From contig CADCXA010000067.1 of assembly GCA_902806565.1 (NCBI GenBank), forward strand, positions 434,001-498,000: a stretch of 64,000 bases of DNA, read 5' to 3'. Of this stretch, positions 52,148 through 61,059 are shown piece by piece; position 1 is the stretch's first letter, and every line of letters begins with the position of its first letter. A program made the translations under genes and the position numbers. The notes under the pieces were generated by a model. The model had not been told where the DNA came from and made no database searches. It saw nothing but the letters and a program-made list of their open reading frames with translations. This DNA comes from Hypoxylon rubiginosum (taxonomy: Eukaryota; Ascomycota; Sordariomycetes; Xylariales; Hypoxylaceae).

Positions 52148-53429
52148 TCAAAATTGACGGCTCTCCCCAATGGCACACACATCGAAGAGTCCGGTCTCAG
52201 CAAGACCCTTGACCTTGAGGGCCTCCCCAAGTTTTATGGGTGGCTCGTTTACGGGTTCGCTCGTCAGCGCCCACGTACCCCAGTGGATGCCAAGAGCGGC
52301 TTTACACCTTGTATCTTGGAAAATCTCGACGGCATCGTAGGGACTCGCGTGCACCGGGCTGTACATGAAGCGTGGTTGATATGCGCCGATGGGAATCAAT
52401 CCCAAATCAAACGGCCCTCGCAGGGTCCCGATCTGCGAAAACTGAGGATTTCGGGGCAGCTCGTCAAAACCTGGTCCGAGTTCCTCGATACCTTCAGGCA
52501 CGCAACGGTATCCGGTATCTCCGGCAAACCAAACGGACTTTGCGCCCGACGTGACAGCCCAAGACGCCCACAGCGAGCGGTCTTTCTCGAGTGGGGACCG
52601 CATCGAGCCGTGCTGGCTAGGGAGACATGAGATATGGACGCTGATGCGCTCCGGGTCGATGGTAGCAGCCTGCGCAGCGGCGCTGTCGCTTCCGACCACC
52701 TCCGAGGCCGTTCTCTCCAAGTCCACATCGGCATCGTCCCACCAGTCCATCTCCGTCACGGCGTGGATGCCGCCGTCCTGAAACCATTTCGCCAATCCCA
52801 TGCCGACAAAAAATTGAACGCGAGGGTGGACACGAACCAGTTCTTTTACGCTAGGGTACGAAAGATGGTCGTGATGATCGTGGCTAATAAAGACGGCGTC
52901 GAGGGCGGGCAAGTCCGTGGGCTGACAGGCGGCGGCTGTGAATCGCTTAGGGCTCATGCAGCTAAAACGCTCCTCGAAAACAGGATCGAAGAGGGCGCGG
53001 AAGCCCGAAGGGAATTCGACAAAGCAGCACGCATGGCCTAGCCATGTCACGCGCAGTGACTTGGTGTCAGCGACGCGCGACGGGAGGAATTGTGCACGAG
53101 TTGCGGGAATGTTGGCCTTGGACGTGTCGGGAACAGGGAGCTTGCCCTGGAACCGGTAGCTAGGAAAATTGTTGGCATTAGTAGCCGCTAAGATGCACCA
53201 AACCGATCACACCATTCGAGAAACGCGCGCCTGGGAGAAAGCATCATGATGCCTACCGGGCGAAGATCAATAAGGCGCGAGGGAGCGAGATGTCCCTCCA
53301 GTGTCCGTAGGATGGAAAAGGGTTTTCGTAACGAACAAGTTGCCCTCGATTGTCCTTGATATGGTGTGCTTTAGAGTCCTCTGGTGCCACTCCAGGTCTT
53401 GCAGAGACGCTGAATGAGTAATCAGTCAT
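52148..53429 (-). CDS. Metallo-beta-lactamase-fold hydrolase, NAPE-PLD-like
   Basis: Two exons: 53,429-53,257 and 53,159-52,148, with a 97-bp intron (53,160-53,256) whose branch point reads GCTACTAATGCC. They encode 394 residues if MTDYSFSV is the start; upstream in-frame ATGs at 53,511 and 53,630 would lengthen it. The metal site HDHHDH is at 151-156, preceded by TWLGHACCFVEFPSG. GDTGY and GIHWGTW provide the later ligands, and IPATRAQFLPSR is typical of the family N-terminus. NAPE-PLD-type enzymes are zinc phosphodiesterases acting on N-acylated phospholipids; fungal substrates are mostly unknown. It lies between the membrane protein and the BBE oxidase. A role in product hydrolysis is possible but unproven. 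Confidence 0.85.
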
Positions 53430-53757
53430 GGCTGGGACGGATAACTGGGGATGGGAGTAGGTGGTGCGAAATAGCTGTCGAAAATTATGGATTTGTAGGG
53501 GTCGGGGCATGGACTTGGCACATCTGGAGGCAGTATGAAGGAGGTAAAAGGATACGTTGGCGGGGGCCAGGGCGTATTTACATGTAAATGCTACATGTAG
53601 GGTCATAAGGTAGTACAACCCACAGACCACACCCTTTTTAAACAGCTGGGCTGAGATTTTTAAAAAGCTACAGTAACTTATACCTAGGTACTTATGAGGT
53701 ACCTACAAGGTAGGTAGGTAATTATGAATAATGAATATATGACATATACTAATGTTC
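53430..53757. promoter_or_regulatory. Upstream region of the metallo-hydrolase gene
   Basis: 328 bp between the chosen start of the hydrolase and the stop of the BBE oxidase. At 53,680-53,722 it carries a dense block of ACCTAGGTACTT and AGGTAGGTAGGTA motifs, as seen in other spacers of the window. Alternative upstream starts of the hydrolase would use part of this region. Confidence 0.45.
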
Positions 53758-55617
53758 TCAGGCCTTACAGAGCCTTCCATTGTCATCAACCACATAGTCC
53801 TCGCTGCCGACAGCAGTGCGGGCATAAAGGAGGGAACTTGGATCCCATCTGTTTTTGATCTGCCTCAGCTTGTCGTAGTTGGACCCGTAGAACTTCTGCT
53901 GCCAGTCCGAGGACGAGGGCGGATACACGAACGGATCGGCTTCATTCAAATATGCGCCCGAGCCAACAGTGGCTGCCTCGATTGCGGGAGTAATAACATC
54001 AGCCATATACTTCTTTCGTGCTATCATTTCAGAACGGGGGATTGTCCAGTCCCACAGGGAGATGGTGATGCATATCGCAAGAGCATCCCGCCAGTACGAG
54101 ACGACAGCGTTGTCGGGGTGTGTAACATCTCGGGCGTTAAACGCAGTACACCCAAAGCTCCACGAACCCATTGATCTATCCCGCACGAAAGTATCCATCG
54201 TTGCTGTAAGCTTCGACACGCTATCATTTCCTCCTTCGATGATTGCGCGAGGAACCAATCTACTGTTGAACAACATTGAGGTTGGCCAATTGCCGTACGG
54301 CAAAGGGCCCATCGTCTGGTTATAATGTTCGTAGTAGGTAGCTACCTCCTCTGCCGCAAACGTATACTGTATTCCAAAACTGTCAAGACGAGAAAGGAAC
54401 GGGCCCATCATCTCAGTTACTTGCGCGGCGGTCTTGTTGGGGGCCGTGAAGCTCTCGAACGCGAACCCGTCACCGGAAACAACCCAAATAACCGTTGCGC
54501 CGGTGTCGACGATCCCGGGTAAGGCTTTCCACCAAGAATCTAAGACTTGAAGATACATCGACCCGTCTACTGACGTATTGCCAAAGCTGAGCGACGCAGT
54601 GCCTACTGGGCCCTCGGGGTAAACTTTGATCGTCATACTGAGAACAACCGCGAACGTCCCAGGACCACCGCCACTGAGGGCCCAATAGAGGTCAGCATTG
54701 GCAGAAGGGGTAGCGATGAGGTGATGACCTTCCACCGTGACAACCTCCCACTCCAATACCTGGTCCGCCGCCATTCCGTGCGCGCTGGTCAAGGGGGAGT
54801 GTCCACCACCCTGGGTATACCCTCCCGTCAGGCCAACCGTCGCGCAGTCTCCCGATACAATCAGATATCCCGAGGAGTGAGCTGCCTCTAGAGCCTCTGC
54901 TCCTGTTATGCCAGCGCCTACTTTCATGGCTGGGCCCGTATACTCGTCGTTTGCGTATTCCCCGACGACCGCGGTGGTTTTCAAGTTGTACATCCAAAGA
55001 CCAAGTGCCCCTTTCGCGGTCGATTTCCCCAAGAAGCTACGAGAATGGCAGCAGGGTCAGCCTGATTCATAACATTTGATATCACGAGCTTACTCGTGTC
55101 CTGTATTCTTTATCACTAGTCGCACGTTATTCTCCTTGGAGAACCGAATTCCCACGACGACATCCTCGGCACTGGCAACATTGATCGAATAACTGACGTA
55201 ATTTCCAAGCTCGCAAGGTTTAGTCGTTGCTGTGAAAGGATCACACGACTGGTTCTGGAAATAGGGGTTCATGATTTCCCCCGAATGGGGCTCACTGGAC
55301 GTAAACGTTAGACTCTGCAGGATAGTATTAGGTACCAGGGGTACATACAAGATTTGTGGATAGTCCCACTGCGTCTGCAGCACCTTACACTCAGTCTCGT
55401 TCAACTGGCTGGATGCGTAGCCGCCTGTGTGGCAGACACTGGCCTGGGGGACTGTTGCTATCAACCTGCCCCCGACCGTCTCGTTCAATTGTGCCCAGGT
55501 GTTAGCATTCGGCCACCCATCATCACCGGGTATGTATCTGCATGTCTGGACAGCGTCAGCGAGAATGGACGAGTACAACACCGCGAGCAATGATTTCGCT
55601 GGCCATAGGTAAACCAT
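53758..55617 (-). CDS. Secreted FAD-linked oxidase (berberine-bridge/BBE type)
   Basis: Two exons: 55,617-55,094 and 55,036-53,758, with a 57-bp intron (55,037-55,093). They encode 600 residues. Residues 1-24 look like a signal peptide (hydrophobic, then ADAVQ). The FAD_binding_4 domain has KNTGHDFLG with His174 and GDCATVGLTGGYTQGGGH with Cys239. These are the two positions that carry bicovalent FAD in BBE enzymes. The BBE C-terminal domain has YGSNYDKLRQIKNRWDP, and there are many N-x-S/T sequons. Such enzymes oxidise alcohols, form C-C bonds or desaturate late pathway intermediates, with oxygen as acceptor, in the secretory route or outside the cell. It is head-to-head with the SDR gene. 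Confidence 0.9.
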
Positions 55618-56149
55618 CTGAGCTAGCTAGCTATATTAGACGACTTGATCTTTTAGGGATCCGAGTTGAATAAAATCGAGACACCCCTGGGAGATTATGA
55701 CTACCATATAGGTTAACTTTAGCGGCCAACGGCATCTTACTCAGGAGGTAGGTATCTATTCACGCTAAGGATGCTTCCTCCTCCGTGCTGATGGATTCTC
55801 ACAAGTGTCATTTCTACCGTGAGTAGGCAAGAGTACCTAGAGTAGGTCCTACAGTACCTAGGCAGGCATCTAAGGTATGTATTTCGACTTGACCCCCACA
55901 TAAGCCGTCGAGCTGCATAAGTGCTTGTCTTGACATATCTGCAGCTTGCGGGCTATTACTAAGTGATATATCACTTTTGGGCGCCTAGGACTTGGAGGTG
56001 GCGTCCTCACTCTTGCATTTACAGGTAGAACGTCATATTGATGATTATATATCACTCACTCACCTGATTGGATTACAGGTAAGTTGGTATTAAAAGAATC
56101 AAGACGCCCTAGCCGCCTTAGTGCTTTTCACCTTACCACCATCGTCACC
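55618..56149. promoter_or_regulatory. Shared divergent promoter: BBE oxidase / SDR
   Basis: 532 bp between two head-to-head starts. It includes several GAGTACCTAG/AGGTAGG motifs (55,745-55,880) and a perfect 16-bp palindrome with a separate half-site. Confidence 0.5.
55961..55976. promoter_or_regulatory. Perfect 16-bp palindrome in the divergent promoter
   Basis: AAGTGATATATCACTT reads the same on both strands. Another ATATATCACT occurs at 56,047-56,056, about 95 bp before the SDR start. Dyad symmetry suits a dimeric regulator, but no known factor is implied and it may be chance. Confidence 0.35.
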
Positions 56150-57206
56150 ATGGTCTCCTTATCTACCATACGGGCTCACTTCTTTCCGCCCAAGCCACAG
56201 TTTACGGACAAAGACGTGCCTGACTTGCATGGCAAGGTCTACATCGTAACCGGCGCCAACAGTGGAATCGGCAGGGAGCTCGCCTATATGCTTTATAGTA
56301 AAAACGCCAAGGTTTACGTCGGGGCGCGTTCTGAAGAGAAAGCCAACAATGCTATAAGCAGCATCAGAAATGCTCTACCAGCATCCACAGGATCCCTGGT
56401 ACAGATGCATATAGACTTGAGCGACCTGGAAAAAGTAAAAGCTGCCGCACGGCACTTCCTCGCGGAGGAGTCGAAACTTAACGCCCTCTTTAACAACGCC
56501 GGAGTCATGGTTGCCCCGGTAGAGCCGCCACCGAAGACGACCCAAGGTTACGAACTTGCCTTGGGGGTAAATTGTGTCGGCACCTTTCTCCTGACCCAGC
56601 TGCTTACCCCGACGCTTATCGAGACGGCACGAATAGAACCGGCCAATTCCGTTCGCGTCGTGTGGCTGTCGTCGTTTGGCATGGAGCTGCAGGCGCAGTC
56701 AGAAATTGGTATTTCGACGGATAATCTGGACTATCACATCCCAAGGACTGCCGAGGATCGGTACGGTATCAGCAAGACCGGAGTCTGGGCGTTGGCTGTC
56801 GAGTACGCTACGCGCCACAAAGCTGACGGCATTGTTAGCGTGCCCCTCAACCCCGGGAATCTTCGGACTGAGCTGGCCCGCCACCAGAGCCTCGCCGTGA
56901 AGCTCGTTGCCGCGTTAGTGTGTTATCCTGCGGTTCGGGGGGCCTATTCGGAGCTATTTGCAGGATTCTCGCCGGATGTTACCGTCGAAAAAAGCAACTG
57001 GTCCAAAGTTTGGGGTGGGCGCTCCGTGATCCTTGTTCCCACCACGCTAATCTGATATTTTATTCGATGTAGTGGGACCGTTTGGGCGATTCCTTCCTCT
57101 GCGGTCTGATCTAACAAATGCAACTATCCACGAGGCAGATGGTGGCACAGGAGGTACGGCGAAGTTCTGGGAGTGGAACGAGAAGCAGGTAGCCGAGTAC
57201 ATGTGA
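56150..57206 (+). CDS. Short-chain dehydrogenase/reductase (SDR)
   Basis: Two exons: 56,150-57,014 and 57,073-57,206, with a 58-bp intron containing ACGCTAATCTG. They encode 332 residues. The start is chosen at the CACCATGG context; an upstream non-ATG extension is unlikely. NAD(P)-binding TGANSGIG is at about 34-41, FNNAG near 120 and LSSFG near 180, with Tyr205 and Lys209 in YGISK as the catalytic pair. Without the second exon the protein would end at an intron stop. With it, the C-terminus GPFGRFLPLRSDL...FWEWNEKQV matches the usual end of retinol-dehydrogenase-like fungal SDRs. It probably reduces a ketone or oxidises an alcohol on a pathway intermediate. Confidence 0.85.
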
Positions 57207-57441
57207 TGTAGCCTGGGGTAGTCCGCTCTGGTCTCTAGATGCGGGCGTGCGGCTGAAATGAGAGAGGAAATAAGTTGGGAATAAAGAGAATATGATTTGA
57301 TGGAGGGGGTACTCGGTGCGGACCAGTGTCTTACAGGGCTTCAGGATATGCGCCATGTACCTATACGAATACTGCGTGTGCCTGTGCACTACTGTTTAAC
57401 AAAGATTGGCTAAGCTTCTCGTGTGTCCAAAGCCACAAGTT

Positions 57442-58622
57442 TCACACATCGCGACCCGATACTCTTACTACCAATTTCTGCCCTCGAGCCTTGCCGTCGT
57501 TCAGGCCTTGTAGACCATCAAGAATTCCTACGTAGCCTCCCTGTAGTTCCAGGACCGGCGGCGTCATAAGGGCTCCAGCGTCAAGAAGGGTTTGCACCTC
57601 CTTGCTCCAGTCCATCCCAATTAGATGGAGTTCGGGCCTAGCTTTTCGACTATATGTATCATGTCCAAGATTGACATCAACTCCTTGCATTTCAAATCCC
57701 ATCACGACCTTGACTTTTATCGCCTGCCTCGTTCGCCATGCGTCGTGAAACTGCTCAAGGCAGACGTACCGACCGCCGGTACGGCCCAAAGCCCCAAAAC
57801 AAATTGCTGCGGATTCGGCGTTCGTAATACAATCGAGGGCATGTCTAATAGGAATTCCTCCAGCAATCGACTTGATCACCTCGACACAATCTGTCGACTT
57901 GTACGATGCTGTCCCAACAGCTCCATACTTCATTACTAACGGTTCAGACGTCGGCGAACAAACCGCAATGGGAGCATACCCGGACCTACGGGTACGACAT
58001 TTTAGCGTTACAATATGAAAAGGTACAAGTACCTAGGTACCTACCTCCTAGGCTTAGGTACTTACAGTTTCAGCAATTGGAGTGCCATCAAACCAGTCGA
58101 GGTCGCACCCCCATACACAAGAATAGGTCGCCGCGTCTCCACAGGCCTGGAAGGAATTCCTGTTAGGCCTAGAGCATCTAGATCCGACAAGGATAAGCAC
58201 GATGTTCCCCAACCGACAGCGCCGAGCGCTGCAGCTTGTATATCGCTCCATTCACTCGGTACCTTCAGCATATGACGTGAGTCTGCTGCTACCCACTGCG
58301 AAAATGCGCCGTTGCACACATTGTCGATGCCGTAGGGGAAGACTGCGCCGCAGACTCGCGTTCCAATGGGTATTACGGCAGACGAACCCACCTGCTCGAC
58401 TATACCGCAAAAGTCGCAGCCCGTTGCGTTGCCTTCCTTGTAGAAATGGCTCACCATCTTGCAATCGGTAGGGTTCAGACTCACAGCCAGGATGCGGACA
58501 AGAACATGGTAAGGGGAATGTATCCTCGGAACGGAAACTGAATGAGAGATAGCGAGGGGAAGACTGGTATTCGACTCTGCCGAAACGGATTGAATGATGG
58601 CTGTTTGAACGTTTGGTACCAT
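57442..58622 (-). CDS. Trans-acting enoyl reductase (LovC/ApdC-like MDR)
   Basis: Two exons: 58,622-58,066 and 57,985-57,442, with an 80-bp intron full of ACCTAGGT motifs. They encode 366 residues, close to LovC in length. Start ATG has the context GTCACCATGG; another in-frame ATG lies at 58,676. VLVRILAVSLNPTDCK is the GroES-like start and TGCDFCGIVEQVG follows. YGGATSTGLMALQLLKLSGY, spanning the intron, is the cofactor loop typical of this family. The end GQKLVVRV also fits. These reductases act on carrier-bound enoyl intermediates of PKSs whose own ER is missing or inactive. PKS2 downstream is the natural partner. It is divergently transcribed from the P450 gene. Confidence 0.9.
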
Positions 58623-58942
58623 GGTGACAATCGCACTTGAAGGGTAGAATACCAGAGAGCTTTCGGTCAACTTCAAACGGCTCTAGGGAGCGTGAATGCG
58701 CAGCTTAAAAGGTAAATCGTATCAGTACCACCTACCTTACGTTGGAGGTAAGTATTAGTTCGTCCAATAATAACTGAGTACCTACCTGGTACTTACATCC
58801 TACCAGATGTAATGCAGGTCATACCAGAATAAGTATCGTCCCCAACATGTACCGACGTAGGTTGAAGGGACTCTGAATTACTCTATCACAAGTCTTCCCA
58901 CAGTCGTTAAGCGTCCCCGGCTCGTACACGTAACCGATCAAG
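58623..58942. promoter_or_regulatory. Shared divergent promoter: trans-ER / P450
   Basis: 320 bp between two head-to-head starts, with repeated ACCTACC, GGAGGTAAG, GTACCTACCTGGTACTTAC motifs at about 58,728-58,805. A shared promoter suggests that the reductase and the P450 are expressed together. Confidence 0.5.
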
Positions 58943-60716
58943 ATGTCTGGCGAGCCTGAACCTAGCTGGGCACGGATCGGGATTATGCTAAGTCTGGCAG
59001 TATGAGCCTTCTCTACGATTCGAGTTTTGACTTGGGACTGACTACGATAGGTCGTATTCTACTACGTCGTGCTACTCTCCGCATACAATCTCTGGATTCA
59101 TCCATTAGCAAAGTTTCCCGGACCAAGAACATGGGCAGTATCTCAAGTCCCTTGGGCTTTGATGTTCATTTCGGGGAAGTCTCATCAGCGCCTCGCCGAA
59201 CTCCATGAACGCTACGGCCATATCGTTCGCGTCGGCCCAAATGAGCTTTCGTACATTCAGCCAGAAGCATGGGATGCTATCATGGGCAGGCGCAAAGGCT
59301 ACTCCGAGAACCCCAAGCCACAGTGGTACTGCAATCCGGACAATAAAGACATCGTCGGGGCTCCTCGCAACGACCATGCGCGCATGCGGCGACTCCTATC
59401 CCATGGCTTCTCCGCAAACGCAATGGCGCAACAAGAACCTCTTATCAATCGCTACGTCGACCTACTAGTCGAACGGCTTCGCGAAAAAGCGAAAACCGGC
59501 ACAGGAGTTGTTGATGTTAGCAGCTGGTATAATTACTGTCTGTTTGACTTGATAGGTGATCTCTCGTTCGGGGAACATTTTGGATGCTTGGACGAATCGA
59601 CTATGCACCCGTGGGTTGCCTTGATCTTTGCTAACATACGAACAACTGCAATCGGTGCAGCATTGAGCCGGTTTAGTCTCTTGCGTATCGTCTTACCATT
59701 AATCTTGCCTAGAAAGCTTCAACAACAAGCATATGAACTAAAAAGGCTGGCGCGGGAAAAGGTCGCAAGGCGCTTAGCAGTTACCGACCCTAGGCCGGAT
59801 TTTATCGAGGCCATGGCTTCGGGGAAAGGCGATCAGGTAAGAAAGATTATTCTACATTCAAAGACGTTTCGTAATATGGTTTACGGCTATGCTGATGTTT
59901 CTATACCGTTAGGCGCTCACCGGCGAGGAGATTAACAGTAACGCGATGGTTCTCGCCATAGCTGGGTCCGAAACTACGGCGACGGCACTTACCGGAGCGA
60001 CATATCTCATTGCAACGAATCCCAGAGTTATGGCAAGACTCGCTGAAGAGGTGAGAAGTTGTTTTAAGGATGAGAGAGACATACGTTTAACTGGTGCTTC
60101 TAATCTCCCCTACCTGAACGCCGTGATCAAGGAGTCGTTGCGAATATACCCGCCTGGTCCCAATACTCAACCACGAATAACTCCACCTGGTGGGAATATC
60201 ATACTTGGGGACCACATTCCTGGCAAGGTAAGCCTATATACGCCGGATTCTGGTAAATCTAGTCAACTAAGTAACCATCAACTATCTACAGACGGTCCTG
60301 GGAATTCCCCAACGAGCAGCATATCTTAGCGAGTCTAATTTTAGACGAGCTAAAGAATTTGTCCCCGAGCGGTGGCTTGACGACGCCGAATTTTCGAGTG
60401 ACCGCAAAGATTGTTTCAACCCATTTTCAGTCGGTCCACGCAACTGTATTGGTGTAAAGTAAGGTTCAAGCTCGACAAAATCGAGTAGATATTTTCAGCT
60501 AATTAGTTTCTGGTACTGGACAGTCTCGCATATGCCGAACTTCGCATGATTATCACAAGGTTGGTTTGGACCTTTGATTTTGAGATTGCGGAATGCAGCC
60601 ATAGCTGGATGGAAAGACAGCGGTCATATCTCCTCTGGGACAAAGGACCCCTTTACGTGCGTCTTTCAGCTAGATCGTTAAGCTATAAGCATCAAGGAGC
60701 GGGTGAAGTAAGCTAA
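58943..60716 (+). CDS. Cytochrome P450 monooxygenase
   Basis: Five exons: 58,943-58,999; 59,051-59,836; 59,913-60,227; 60,292-60,458; 60,524-60,716. They give 505 residues, in frame throughout. The 19-codon first exon plus the start of exon 2 builds the membrane anchor ([20 protein letters not shown]) leading into HPLAKFPGP. The I-helix motif is AGSETT, with KESLR (ExxR) and PERW following. The haem loop [11 protein letters not shown] has Cys438 as axial ligand, and NLAYAELR is completed across the last intron. All key residues are present, so it should be a functional class II, ER-anchored P450 using CPR as redox partner. Its position between the trans-ER and PKS2 makes oxidation of the PKS2 product its likely task. 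Confidence 0.92.
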
Positions 60717-61059
60717 ACATCGAGACTACAAGAGGACGAATTCCGAAGGACTGAATTGTTCTAAAATGGCTTCAATCACTTTCATCAGCCTCTGATGCCA
60801 CGATTTCGGTACCTTCGGTACATACCTAATGTATATAAGTACTTAGATACGTACCTGGTACGTGAGTATCTACCTACATGTAGGCATAGAGGGGGGAGGC
60901 CCGATGGCTTTGCTGGGGTCGTGGGGGTACTCCTCACCCGTAAACCCGTAACTTGGATTTGTTCGATGCACAGTAGGTTATAAAATTGGCAGCAGTCTTA
61001 ACCTCTATCAGCCATCATGATCCAAGAGCACGTTGTTCTCAGCCTTAACATCAAACAAG
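60717..61059. promoter_or_regulatory. Spacer between P450 and PKS2
   Basis: 343 bp. It contains a dense block of GGTACATACCTA, AGTACTTAGATACGTACCTGG and CTACCTACATGTAGG motifs (60,808-60,885) and a TATAAAAT at 60,979-60,986, about 75 bp before the PKS2 ATG, which may be its TATA element. Confidence 0.45.
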
